From: Chrysemys picta bellii
Lineage: Eukaryota > Chordata > Testudines > Emydidae
Reading direction: 5' to 3'
NCBI RefSeq assembly: GCF_011386835.1
Contig: NC_088791.1
Coordinates: forward strand, 126,642,943 to 126,706,942
DNA: 64,000 bases
Positions 1 through 9,805 of the stretch are shown piece after piece. Each line of letters opens with the position of its first letter. Position 1 is the first letter of the stretch. Both the position numbers and the translations under genes were made by a program. The notes below the pieces were generated by a model, which worked only from the letters and a program-made list of their open reading frames with translations, had not been told where the DNA came from and made no database searches.

Positions 1-225
1 ACAATAAACACAAAGTATGGATCCACTGCTGTAGGGTTCAAATAGGAAACATTTAACTAGAAGAACTCTCTGTCCCATCTGTCCTCCTGTATATTGAATT
101 AAATAATTTATTGTAACAAGGAGGATTGTGTTCCCTGCCCTTCACCCCCACCATACACTGAGTCACCCCTCAATCTGAGCCCTGCGCTAATAGGTCAGAT
201 GTAGATGTTCTTCTGTCTTCATTAT
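1..225 (+). repeat. Diverged repeat, second copy at 3367-3860
   Basis: This stretch is collinear with 3367-3522 plus 3807-3860. Shared landmarks are GGATCCACTG, TTGAATTAAATAATTTA, a 'GGA(G)ATTGTGTTCC...CCCTTCACCC' block, CCATACACTGAG and GTTCTTCTGCC/TCTT. Divergence is clearly several percent. The second copy is interrupted by a DNA element at exactly the CACTGAG site, so this copy shows the empty site. Either a small local duplication or two copies of an unnamed interspersed repeat would explain it. The left edge runs off the window. Confidence 0.6.
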
Positions 226-1689
226 AGATTCATTATTGGGATCCTCCTTTGATGGCTACTTTGAAGGATGACTTTGTCCCCTCCCCCCACCTGCAATCAA
301 TTTGATATGCAGTCATGGTTATATGAGCTGCAAGTCTGGTTGGCTTATCATATTCAGAGTCCTTATCTTTAAGTGACCCTATTACAATTATTCAATCATT
401 AGATAATCAGGTGCCTCTCAAATATTTTTCTCCAATTGTCCTCCCTCCCCTCAAAATAAAATGTTTTCTGGGTATCTTGGAGAAGATACACCCAGTAAAT
501 GTGTATAACAATAATAATTATAAAATAAAATAAAATAATAATCCATCGATTGGATCTTTTTTTCTGCTAGCATCAAAATGTATTGACCTCCACTTTGTCT
601 CAGGCTATAAATCCTGATTTCAGTCTCAAGAGAAATCTATGTATGCTAATTATGATCACCTTAATCATAAAGGAGCCCTTGCTATGAACACTGAGAAGCT
701 GACTTCCACAGCAAGAGGAAAACTGTGCATATCTGTGCCTGGGGTTTGCTTTTGGAAACAGAAAAGGTGAATTTCTTGTAAGGGAAGGGCAGCTCTAGAT
801 AGGGTTGTGTTCTGTTTCTCCACACAATCGGTATTGTGCGGCTGGCAGCAGTGGTGCATACTTCCTCCCTGGGCCACCCTGCCATTGTGCTACTAAACTA
901 AAAGGATCATCTACTGCTGCAGCTGCTAACACTTCTGTACTGGCGGCAAATATTGCCCCATAATTCCTACTGTGGCATATAGGGCCCTTGAGAATAACGT
1001 CATACTCTCTGGAATGCAGCTGCTAGATAGCCCTCAGTATTCCCCAGATATTGTGTTAGGGATTATGGGGTGTTACCTGCAGCCCAATCAGAGGAGCAAG
1101 TGGCAGCAGTAGGAATTGCCAGGGACAGGGGTTTCCCTTCCCCCCCCCATTTCCTTCCTGTAGTCAGATTTGGAGGTTGAACAGCCCTCAACTACTGGGG
1201 TGGTAGGAGTCACCCAATCTCCCCGGAAGATGCTAGATAGAAGGACACATAGCCTTAGAATTGAGCTGGGAATAGGACATCAAAACTCCTATGAAAGCCA
1301 TCTAGGGCGTCTTGAGTTTGTATTGGGGTCTGCCAGGGCCTAGGAGAGGGGAAGTGGCTGGAGCACGGGTTGAGCATGAACTGGGGGAAAGTGATAGCAG
1401 TTTTCTGTGCTAATACTAATTCTGCTACTGTGAAACCAAAACCTCCAAGTTAACTTGCATCAGTTGACCACTGCCAAATATCTGCAACGAGACTCCATAG
1501 TGCCTGGTTCATATGAATTTACAGGGTTCAGGCAGTCCCAATTTCAACCTTTATTAAAGCAAATTAGAGCCAAATTCCACTGTGGGTTTCACAGGACCCA
1601 GTTACCTACAGCCCCAGCTAATCTCAACAAAGTTGTCATGTGTAAATAAGAGCAGAATTTGTCCCTTAGCCTTTACAGCTGTCCTTTTG
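226..1689. other. No gene seen; AT-rich unassigned DNA
   Basis: All reading frames are short and lack recognisable domains. There is a low-complexity A/T tract of AATAAT and AAAATA units at about 505-545 and a C-run near 1138-1148. I see no coding or structural feature. Confidence 0.6.
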
Positions 1690-1915
1690 ATGGAAATGAT
1701 GCTAAAAGACCAATATTCAATACCTACCTCTTCCACTAGCTTCTTGTAGGACACTGGGCAAGTCAATTTCTCCATGTCTCAGTTCCCCCACCTGTAAACT
1801 GGGTGAAATTACACTTCCCTACCTCACAGAGGGGTTGTGAGGATACATTCATTAATAACCATGAGCTGCTCAGAGGATGTGATGATGGGGCCATATAAGT
1901 ACCTTGACAGAGTGA
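1690..1915 (+). repeat. MIR-type CORE-SINE, old copy
   Basis: It contains the characteristic MIR order: 'GGGCAAGTCA', then 'TCTCAGTTCCCCCACCTGTAAA', then the 'TGTGAGGAT' and 'TATAAGTACCTTGACA' tail. MIR elements are tRNA-derived SINEs shared across amniotes and long inactive. The copy is eroded and its 5' tRNA head is not clear. Confidence 0.65.
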
Positions 1916-2014
1916 TCTGTTTGACTCATTGTATTTCTATGGCTTTTTAGATGGTTTCACTCCCCTCTTTTGACTGATCTCAAAGAAGAAGAAATAAATT
2001 GTTCACTTTATTGT

Positions 2015-2965
2015 ATAAGTGGGGCTGGTAGCATCGCCTGTTATTAAGGTTGCCAGACACTTCCCAATATACAACCCCATCTTCTGTTGCCTATAACTTT
2101 ATTAGTCATAGTATTATTGTAGCATATAGGAGCCCTAATCACAGACCAGGACCCCAACTTTGCCAAACTTTCACCATTTGGACTGAAGTTTTCCAGGCTG
2201 GGTGTTGACTTGGGCTGAAATTTGTTTCAGAAAACTTCAGCCAAATGGTTCAGCCATTTCCAAGAACGAGAGAAATATACGTTGTTTTGCCCAACTTAAA
2301 AAAAGTCTGGTGACCTTATCTTTGAAAAGCTCTAGTGCTCTGCTTTGGAGCAGGGACTCAAAGTTTGGCAGGAAGACAGCCCTTATGTCAGGGATGTGCC
2401 TATTCCCATCTCTGCCCTAATTTGGCCCAGTTATAAGTCTTTGGGGGGGGGGGGACACACAGTTCACACATACTCAGTAGAGACGTCTTAGATTTTTATC
2501 CCCTAAATTCTCCAACGATTCCATCTACAGTGAGCATGCTCCTGCTGGGGTTGAACTGAGCTTTCCCTGCAATTGCAGCTCTGGGCCATGCTGGGTCTAG
2601 ACACTTGAACAGAGAGCAGTAAGCCTGTCTGTCTTGTGCTTTCAATGAGCCTCATGCTAGTCCCCGGCAACTTGGAGGGGGAAGCCACGGGATTCAAATG
2701 TCTGACAAGAGTCAGACTTGGCTGAGGTGGGTACTCAGCATTATATAGGGTCCTGTGGAAAACAAAAAGCATGTAATCACAGCCTGGATCATAACATATA
2801 CATAAAAGGGGATTGAATTAAGGTTGCACATGGAACACTAATACTGGCATTTCCTAACTTTTGAGTTCTTCACTTTGCAACCTTCATAACGTTCTTTTAA
2901 CATTTTTGTATGTAGTATCAGTAAAAATAGCAACTATATTTCATTGGATAGGACAAGTATCTTTT
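2015..2965 (+). repeat. Old interspersed repeat complex (copy 1)
   Basis: Segments match three other places in the window. 2040-2420 matches 6630-6966 ('TATTAAGGTTGCC', 'GACACTTCCCA', 'GGCTGAAATTT', 'TCAGCCAAA..GGTTCAG', 'CTTTGAA'). 2510-2660 matches 8130-8280 ('TCCATCTRCA', 'GGGTTGAACT'). 2725-2960 matches 10995-11230 ('GGTCCTGTGGAAAA', 'CATTTCCTAACTTTTGAG', 'GACTTTGCAAC'). The blocks keep the same order, so they may be parts of one long decayed element. A G-run of about 12 lies near 2440-2452. I cannot name the family. Confidence 0.55.
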
Positions 2966-3366
2966 AGCTTACAAACACTTGTTTTCTTCCTTGAAATTCC
3001 TATTTCTGGGAGCTGGCAGTCAGAGGTGAATCATAAATAAAGTTCTGCATGACTTCCATAATGAATGCCAAACCAGTCAAAACTTACTAGGTTGTCCTAC
3101 AAAGCAAGCCACTGGGTTGCATGATCAAGAGAAGCAGGGAGTATCTCAGGCAAACTGAGGCAGAGTAATATTTTGGGAACCATTTGAAGTACTTCTGTGT
3201 CCAGTGGATTCAAGAGTTTGCATGTACCCAGAATGTCAAGGGGTGCTACGAGGGCTGTGAACTCCCATGCAGTGACACCAGCAGACAGGGCTTTGAGCTG
3301 GTTGCCGAAGATATACTTAAGCCCTAACATAACACCTCTGAGCCAAAACCAGTCCCACACCACCCC
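2966..3366. other. No feature seen
   Basis: The longest minus-strand frame here has no recognisable domain and enters the repeat on its right, so I do not call it a gene. Confidence 0.5.
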
Positions 3367-3860
3367 AATTACAATAAAAGTCTGGATCCACTGATACAAA
3401 GTTCCCATGGAGATATTCAACCATGAAAACACTCTGTTCTGGCTTCACTTATGTTGAATTAAATAATTTACTGTAAGAAGGAGAATTGTGTTCCCAGCCC
3501 TTCACCCTCACCATACACTGAGGGTACGTCTATACCCAGCCGCTAGTTCGGCGGCTGGCAATCGAACTTCTGGGTTCGACTTATCGCGTCTTGTCTGGAC
3601 GCGATAAGTCGAACCCGGAAGTGCTCGCCGTCGACTGCGGTACTCCAGCTCGGCGAGAGGAGTACCGCGAAGTAGACGGGGGAGCCTGCCTGCCGCGTCT
3701 GGACCGAGGTAAGTTCGAACTAAGGTACTTCGAACTTCAGCTACGTTATTCACGTAGCTGAAGTTGCGTACCTTAGTTTGATTTGGGGGTTTAGTGTAGA
3801 CCAAGCCTGAGCCACCTCCTCAGTTCTAGCCCCACACTATGTTCTTCTGCCTTTATTACT
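3367..3860 (+). repeat. Second copy of the 1-225 repeat, split by a DNA element
   Basis: The flanks 3367-3522 and 3807-3860 together reproduce the order of landmarks in 1-225. Because 1-225 has no insertion, it gives a natural empty-site control for the 3523-3806 element. The duplicated CTGAG is present on both sides here and once in the empty copy, within CACTGAG. Confidence 0.6.
3523..3806. mobile_element. Non-autonomous DNA element with three tandem hairpins
   Basis: This is a 284-bp insertion with termini GGTACGTCTATAC and the inverted equivalent GTGTAGACCAAGC. It is flanked by CTGAG at 3518-3522 and 3807-3811. It is GC- and CpG-rich compared with the AT-rich flanks. The interior folds into three successive hairpins. 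The first pairs 3572-3590 with 3598-3616 (19-bp perfect stem, 7-nt loop). The second pairs 3637-3646 with 3659-3668 (10 bp). The third pairs 3733-3746 with 3752-3765 (14 bp), nested inside 3718-3728 with 3768-3778 (11 bp). It has no transposase. GTCTACAC-type termini occur in several turtle miniature elements, but I do not assign a superfamily. Confidence 0.8.
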
Positions 3861-4938
3861 GGAATTGCACCCTTTGCACACATGTACACAAATTAATTTG
3901 GACAAATAAGAGAAAAGCCATCCTGTGCAATCCTGTTCTTGTTCTGTCGGACTGAAGAATGGCATTTCATAATAATTGGTGGTTGTATTTTTGAATGCAC
4001 CTGCAGCTTTTACCAAAGTGTAAGATTAGCAGTTAATAGAGTGGCTCCAACAGAACTGGCTGCTCTCCAAGGTTTTTTTTCAGATTAGAGAAAAAAGCAT
4101 TTGTAAAAGAAAGACACAGGTTGTTCCTTTTTGCCTGAGGTTCTCTAGGAGTGAAGGTTCAGTTATGAAGGGGGTATTTGGACTCACAAAACTGTTGATT
4201 AGAGATGGCTGGATATTGAAATAGCTGCTACTCATTTCTACCCACAGGTGTTTAATAATAATTTGCATTGGGGTGGGCTACCTCCCTTTCTCATGAATGG
4301 CAAAAATTTAGTGTGGGTGTCTGCTACCCTACTTCATTACTAAACTAACACCATACTAGGCTTATAGTAAAAATTTAAGAAGTTGGGAAATATAATGAGG
4401 CAAGTTTAATCTTGGTGGAACTCAGCTGTAACTAGGACAAATTTGGTTCGGTATTTTTAGAAGAGCATGCAAAGAAAATATTATGTATTAAATTGATGGG
4501 GGAAAGATGAAGCAATCACACCAGCTAATGAAGCAAGCCAGATTGTTTGTACAGTTTGGGCTTGTTTGCTTTGTTGTTAAAATCTAATATTATAATTCCA
4601 ATTTAAAGTGTTAACCTGGCAGCTCCTTGTATGCAGAAGTCTGGGGGACATCAGGAAGTGATAGGGTTTTGAAGGTGGTGCCACTGATTTCAATAGAATA
4701 TGAAGCTGTAAAGAGTTCATCTATAGAACTGTATGGGCATTGTGGTGTTAGATGTTAGGTATGTGCATGGAATCTAGTCCCATACTTGCTTTGATTTTTG
4801 TGTTTGTATCTGTTTACTGTCTCAGGGAACCATATTTGGGGTCAAGGAAGCAGATGGAATTCCCATCCCTCGCTGAACAGTTTATTATATTCCACCAAAA
4901 ATTACCCCCTTCGTGTTTGGGCTTACTAGTTGCTCAAA
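3861..4938. other. No feature seen
   Basis: The sequence is AT-rich and unassigned. Frames are short and no repeat is recognisable. Confidence 0.55.
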
Positions 4939-5036
4939 CAACAGCAAAAATGTATCAGAGGGGTAGCTGTGTTAGTCTGGATCTGTAAAAAGCAACAGAG
5001 GGTCCTGTGGCACCTTTAAGACTAACAGATGTATTG

Positions 5037-5074
5037 GAGCATAAACTTTCGTGGGTGAATGCCCACTTCGTCAG
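5037..5074 (-). ncRNA. Hammerhead-ribozyme-like core, left arm
   Basis: Read on the minus strand the order is CTGACGA, one extra A, stem GTGGG/CCCAC, then GAAA, a two-base-pair mini-helix GT-TTAT-GC, then TC. This matches the minimal hammerhead plan described for Penelope-like elements (CUGANGA, helix II, GAAA, short helix III, UH). The extra A after CUGANGA departs from the canonical core, and the mini-helix has a G-U pair. Activity cannot be judged from sequence alone. Confidence 0.45.
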
Positions 5075-5083
5075 ATGCTGCGT

Positions 5084-5121
5084 CTGACGAAGTGGGCATT
5101 CACCCACGAAAGCTTATGCTC
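5084..5121 (+). ncRNA. Hammerhead-ribozyme-like core, right arm
   Basis: CTGACGA lies at 5084-5090, helix II GTGGG/CCCAC at 5092-5096 and 5103-5107, GAAA at 5108-5111, the mini-helix GC-TTAT-GC at 5112-5119, and TC at 5120-5121. It is the best-preserved copy in the window. The same single extra A (5091) follows CUGANGA. Confidence 0.5.
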
Positions 5122-5180
5122 CAATACATCGGTTAGTCTTAAAGGTGCCACAGGACTCTCAACAGCAAAAATGTAAACCT

Positions 5181-5222
5181 CAATATTAATTCTCCCCATA
5201 AGCTTGGGGAGAATTAATATTG
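5181..5222. repeat. Perfect 18-bp palindrome, 6-nt loop
   Basis: Arms 5181-5198 and 5205-5222 (CAATATTAATTCTCCCCA and its exact complement) surround TAAGCT. It starts five bases after the target duplication of the Penelope-like insertion. Function is unknown. Confidence 0.85.
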
Positions 5223-6614
5223 TCCCAAGCCGTAGTTCCCATCAGCCAAACAACCACTGCCACCTGCCCTCTATCATGGGTGAGGTTAATGAGAAACGCT
5301 TGCCACAACATGTCAGCAAATCAATCAGCATTCTCTCTAGAGTTCCAACTCCTGCTAGCAGGTAGGTCAACAAAAGAACTCTGCCACCTCGTTACATGCC
5401 ATTGGAGACATCTGGGTGAAATCCTTATCCACTGCTCCAGCCCTTTTACACCAAGTGAAAAGGCCAGAGTCTCATAAAGGAGATCTATGAGCCTCCAATC
5501 CAGTTGGGGAAGAATTTCTTTGGCCCAGGAACAGCAAAAGGCAGCCGCGTGCTGCCTTCCAAGGACCCCCTCACAAGCCCTGGCATTGGGGGCATGTCAG
5601 GTGTGTTGGAGGCATAGCCAAAGCAGCAGCACTACAACACGTAGAGCAGCCCAGGAATGTTGCTGTAACTCAGGCCTTCAGAGCTGTCTAAGTTACGCCA
5701 TTGTCTGCTTCAGCCCCCAGGAGTAGCCCAGGATCAAGAGAGTGCAAAGGCGGTTTACAGCCACCATAGCCCCCTCCTTCCGGTCTGCAAGTCCTCAGCC
5801 CAGGTCTGCTCAAGATATCTGATTTCCTAGGTGATTTTAATACTGTGAGAATACCAGCTTTCTCACTCCTTCCCCTTCTTCCCCCCACGATAATTTAAGA
5901 GGTTAAAAAAAAAAGCCAGTGGAAAACAAATACAAGCACCAAGATATGCATGACTGTGCAATTTGGTTTCACACCGCCCTAGCAGATGTACATTTTATAT
6001 CCCTGCGTCTCTGGAATGAATAAACTACTAAAAAGAAGGGGGGAGAGGAATACATTGTCAGAAGCAGAGATGAAAATGAAAGATAAATGAGTGACAAAAA
6101 AAACAGCATAAACTCCAATTTTAAAAGCGGCTAATACGCTTAATAACCCACCGGTGCCCTGGGTATACTGACTTCTTGCATGGCCAGAGTCCCCCAGCAC
6201 TATGAGTGCATTCAAGGGCTGCAGATATCTTGCACAGTCATATGCCCAGTTGTATTTTATGGTAATGGTGATAAGATGAATACAGCAAATGAAAATTGCT
6301 TGCAAAAACTGTTCAATATTATCTTTTCCAGCAATGTTATGGAGGAGGGAGAGGGCCCTAACAAATTATGACTAGAGTATAAAAATTATATATTAAATTA
6401 CAAGTGAACAGCAACTCAATTTTTTCTCTCAGCTTTGTTATACATTGGGAGAGAGAGAGAGGACCCAGCATGCTACTTCACCAACCTCCAAAACCCCTTA
6501 AGAAGAGATCCTTTGACACTCTTAATGTTTTCCAACCTTCCTCTTTCTCCCCTTGGTATTGATTTTATTTTGGGCCGCTCTCTTACCATCAACTGACTGT
6601 CTGTGTCTATATTA
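5223..6614. other. No feature seen
   Basis: The sequence is unassigned. Frames up to 126 codons have no domain signature and are not supported as genes. A short GA-repeat lies near 6449-6462. Confidence 0.5.
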
Positions 6615-7404
6615 TTGGCAGGGCTGGCAGCTCCACCTATTATTAAGGTTGCCTGACACTTCCCATCATAAGACCCTGTTTTCAGTTGCTTATAACTTTG
6701 CCAAAACTTTAATTGCTTGGGCTGAAATTTTCTATGCCAGGTGTCTGCCTCAGGCTGATTGGGGGCAGGGGGAGGAAAGGGAGATTTCAGCCAAAATGGT
6801 TCAGATGTTTCTGAGAATGAGGCTAAGGAAAAGTAAGTTGTTTTGGCCAACATTTAAAAAATGTATGAACTTTTCTTTGAACATCATCAGCTCCCCATGG
6901 TTTGGAGCATGGATGTGGAATCTGGCAGGAGTGAGGCCTTTATGACAAGGGTGTGCTTTGGCCATGCGTGACGTTATTGACATCAACTGGGACCATATAG
7001 ATCATTATTGCAACCAAGGTCCTGTAGTGGCACCCAAATCTTGTATAAAGGGGGTCAAATGGGGTGTCTAGGACAAGGTTATGGTTTACTGGTTATGATT
7101 ATGCTGTCTATATGTGTGTATCAGTTTTGTAGTTAAAGTTATGAATATTGGCTCTATACTGTCTGTATGGCAAACTTATGCTATGCTTCTGGGTGACATC
7201 CCAGACAAGCTGACATTAGCTCTGCCTAGCCTGCTTGATGGCCCATTAAGGACCATCAGCTGTACAATGGACCCATTGAGAGAAGGCAGATACGCCTTGT
7301 AACTCAGCGAAGTATGCAGGGACTGGCCCATGTGACTCCAGACTCCATTTTGCTGTAATTTTCCACAGTAAGAACAAAGAGATGTTCTTACACCTGGAAA
7401 AGAC

Positions 7405-7413
7405 TATATAAGG
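7405..7413 (+). promoter_or_regulatory. TATA box of solo LTR
   Basis: TATATAAGG lies in the LTR and is placed correctly upstream of the AATAAA at 7662. Transcription would start near 7435. It is inferred from position and consensus only. Confidence 0.55.
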
Positions 7414-7661
7414 CTGATGCCTCATCTCCATCTGGTCTTCAATCCTGCTTCTTACCTCTGGAGGAACTTTGCTACAAACTGAAGCTCTGACAAAGGACTG
7501 AGGACCCATCCCAGCTGGGGATGTATTCCAGAGACATGATTTGAACCTGCAGTTTATTCCATCGCTGCTGCAAGCCATGAACCAAGAACTTTGCCATTAC
7601 TGTATGTAATTGATTCCATTTAACCAATTCTAACTCTCATCTCTACCTTTTTCCTTTTATG

Positions 7662-7667
7662 AATAAA
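7662..7667 (+). terminator. Polyadenylation signal in solo LTR
   Basis: AATAAA sits in a local T-rich context about 250 bp after the TATA box, as expected near the R/U5 boundary of an LTR. Confidence 0.5.
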
Positions 7668-8349
7668 CCTTTAGATTTTAGATTCTAAAGGATTGGCAGC
7701 AGCGTGATTTGTGGGTAAGATCTGATTTGTATATTGACCTGGGTCTGGGGCTTGGTCCTTTGGGATCAGGAGAACCTTTTTTCTTTTACTGGGGTATTGG
7801 TTTTCATAACCATTTGTCCCCATAACGAGTGGCACTGGTGGTAATACTGGGAAACTGGAGTGTCTCAGGAGATTGCTTGTGAGACTTGCGGTTAGCCAGT
7901 GGGATGAGACCGAAGTCCTCCTAGTCTGGCTGGTTTGGTTTGCCTTAGAGGTGGAAAAACCCCAGCCTTGGGCTGTAACTGCCCTGTTTTAGCAATTTGT
8001 CCTGAGTTGGCACTCTCAGTTGGGTTCCACCAGAACCGCATTGTCACACCATGCCTGAGAAAATCTGCCTGAATTTGACCATTTTGAAAAAAATCACAGG
8101 TCACCCTTCTTATATTTTATCGGTTAAACTCCTTGAAGTTTCCATCTGCACTGGGCTTGCTCCTGCCTGGGCCTGAGTTGAACTTTCACTGCACTTGTAG
8201 TTCTGGGCTGCTGCCAGCTGTGCTGGGGCTGGGCACCTAAACTAAGAAGAACTGTCTCACCTTTGCTGTCAATGACACCCCCTCTTCCCACCACAGGGCC
8301 CAGGCAATGAGCAAGAGGAGGAAGCTGACTTCTAATGCAGAGGGGAAAA

Positions 8350-9225
8350 GAATAGGACAGTAGGAGGGTGGACGGAGAACATTGACACAAAGAGCCTGGG
8401 GTGGAAACTGGGATTGGAGTCTGGAAGGGCAGAGGAAAGGAAAACTCGGGATCGTGCATGTTGGGGAAGTGGTGGAAACTGGGCCTGACTGGACAAGGAG
8501 ATTGGGCCTGGCTGGACTATGACAGGCTAGATGAAAAGACTAGGCCAGGAAAGAGAATGGGGGAGGGATAGGAAGCCTGTAGTGGGGGAGGGGAGGAGAC
8601 TGAGATTGGATGAGGCGCCAACAGGGAGATTGGGACTGGCTGGAAAGGAGGCTGGGTTTGAGACTCAGAGGGGCAGGGGGAAGGTGGTGAGGGCAAACGC
8701 ATCTAATAAATAGCCAGGAGCAGAGAGATGGGACTGGCTGGGCAAAGAGATGGGACAAGGAGTAGGAGTAGACATGCTGAGAAAGGACGAGGAGGAAAAT
8801 TGGGACTGGGAGCCAGCTGAGGCAGCAAATGGGATTGGGGCTTCAACTGAAGGCCAGGGTGGGGGAGATCGGATGAGGAGCCAGGAGGGAGGGGAAACCG
8901 GATCTGGCTGGATAAGTAGGAACTGGGAATGTCTGAGAAAGAAGACTGGGAGGAGACTGCGACTGGGAGCCTGGAGGGGTGAGAGAAGGCTTGCTGGGCA
9001 AGAAAAGTGTCATGAGAAGCCTCAATGGAGACTGGGACTGGTTAGTTTTGGAGAATGGGACTGGGACAAAGAGCTAGGGTGGGAAAGAGACAGGCCTGGG
9101 GCAGGGACAGCTTGGAAACGAATGGAGCAAGAAGGGGTCTCGGTTGAGGGGACTGAGCAGAAGAGTTGGTGCTCACTAGACACATTCCCCTCCAGAGCCT
9201 GGACTGGAACTCAAGACTCCTGAAT
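8350..9225 (+). repeat. Purine-rich minisatellite (GGGA/CTGG units)
   Basis: This is a tract of nearly 900 bp in which the plus strand is dominated by G and A. Degenerate reiterations of 'TGGGACTGG', 'GGAGATTGGG', 'GAGACTGGG' and 'GCCAGGAGGG' recur. The units vary and are not exact tandem copies. A 157-codon plus-strand frame across it (8750-9223) reflects the repeat's lack of TAA/TGA and is not a gene. It follows directly on the old repeat copy 2. Confidence 0.7.
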
Positions 9226-9479
9226 CTCACCATTCCCCGGTTGTGAGCAAAAATCTGTGAATCCCACTGGCAAAGTGTCCCAGCCCCCTTTAGTGCTGGG
9301 CCACAGAGAGGATGACAACCTACTACCAGCATCAGTTTCTCTGTTAGCTGAAAGTGGAAGAAGTGAACGTGGTGGAATTTAAGATTCCAACTCTGCTGAT
9401 GACACATGATAAAATTTTGTTTTCAGCTTACTTTTAAAAACACGAAACCTAGGAAACTACACATACACACACATAAATA

Positions 9480-9645
9480 AAATCCATTAAAAGAACATAA
9501 TGAACATTGCAAAGCCAAGCACTCAAAAGCTACGTTGCCTATGCAACCCTAATTCGGCGACCTTGTGTGTATTCATTAGGATGCATTCTTTAATTACTGG
9601 ATCATATACTAATTTTATTACAGAACCCCTGCCTCATTTAGTGTA
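9480..9645 (-). repeat. Old repeat, minus copy of the 10995-11230 family
   Basis: On the minus strand it reads 'CTTTTGAGTGCTTGGCTTTGCAA' in two pieces and ends with a CACTAAATGAGGCAGGGGT block. These match the plus-strand copies at 2725-2960, 10995-11230 and 51500-51700. Confidence 0.5.
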
Positions 9646-9805
9646 GAGGCTGGACCTGCTCTGGGGATGAATCAGGGTTGCGTAGTGAATAAGGCTGTTG
9701 TCTGTAGGACCTTTGTCTCATTTTTTGCAGAAGGTGGAAGGAGTGTATTGAGCATGAGATAGGAGACTGCAGAAAGAGAAAGAATGGGCCCGTTCTAGTA
9801 ATATT

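Larger units (their letters stand above)
4955..5159. mobile_element. Penelope-like retroelement tail, inverted dimer
   Basis: This 205-bp insertion is flanked by a 16-bp target duplication, CAACAGCAAAAATGTA, at 4939-4954 and 5160-5175. The left arm (4955-5079) and right arm (about 5081-5159) are inverted copies of one tail. They meet around 5080 to form a hairpin with stems of roughly 80 bp. Shared pieces include GTTAGTCT, GGTGCCACAGGA and ACGAAGTGGGCATTCACCCAC. I recognise the tail as the widespread metazoan repeat linked to Penelope-like elements. Each arm holds a hammerhead-like core. Confidence 0.7.
6967..8048 (+). mobile_element. Solo LTR, turtle-type, about 1.08 kb
   Basis: This is a 1,082-bp unit with inverted ends GTGAC...GTCACA, flanked by CCATG at 6962-6966 and 8049-8053. 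It has a core promoter (TATATAAGG, 7405-7413) and a polyadenylation signal (AATAAA, 7662-7667) about 250 bp downstream, giving a plausible U3-R-U5 layout. No internal gag/pol-like sequence or second LTR is present, so it looks like a solo LTR. The family is one I recall from turtle genomes. Whether it belongs to an endogenous retrovirus or another LTR class is not settled by this sequence. The first base is C where TG would be expected. Confidence 0.7.
6630..8300 (+). repeat. Old interspersed repeat (copy 2) split by an LTR
   Basis: The left part, 6630-6966, matches 2040-2420. The right part, about 8049-8300, matches 2390-2660. The solo LTR at 6967-8048 sits between them, so the LTR is the younger insertion. 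The uninterrupted copy 1 supplies the empty-site alignment. Confidence 0.6.

Noticed and set aside
3097..3432. 111-codon minus-strand hydrophobic frame resembling a membrane protein
   Set aside because: It runs into the repeat copy at 3367 and has no family motif. Hydrophobicity follows from T-rich codons.
4951..5160. Possible microRNA precursor from the long hairpin
   Set aside because: The hairpin is explained by two inverted copies of a dispersed tail with a target duplication. Small-RNA data would be needed to claim more.
8750..9223. 157-codon plus-strand frame
   Set aside because: It is a product of the purine-rich minisatellite, which lacks TAA and TGA. The translation is low-complexity Gly/Glu/Trp.
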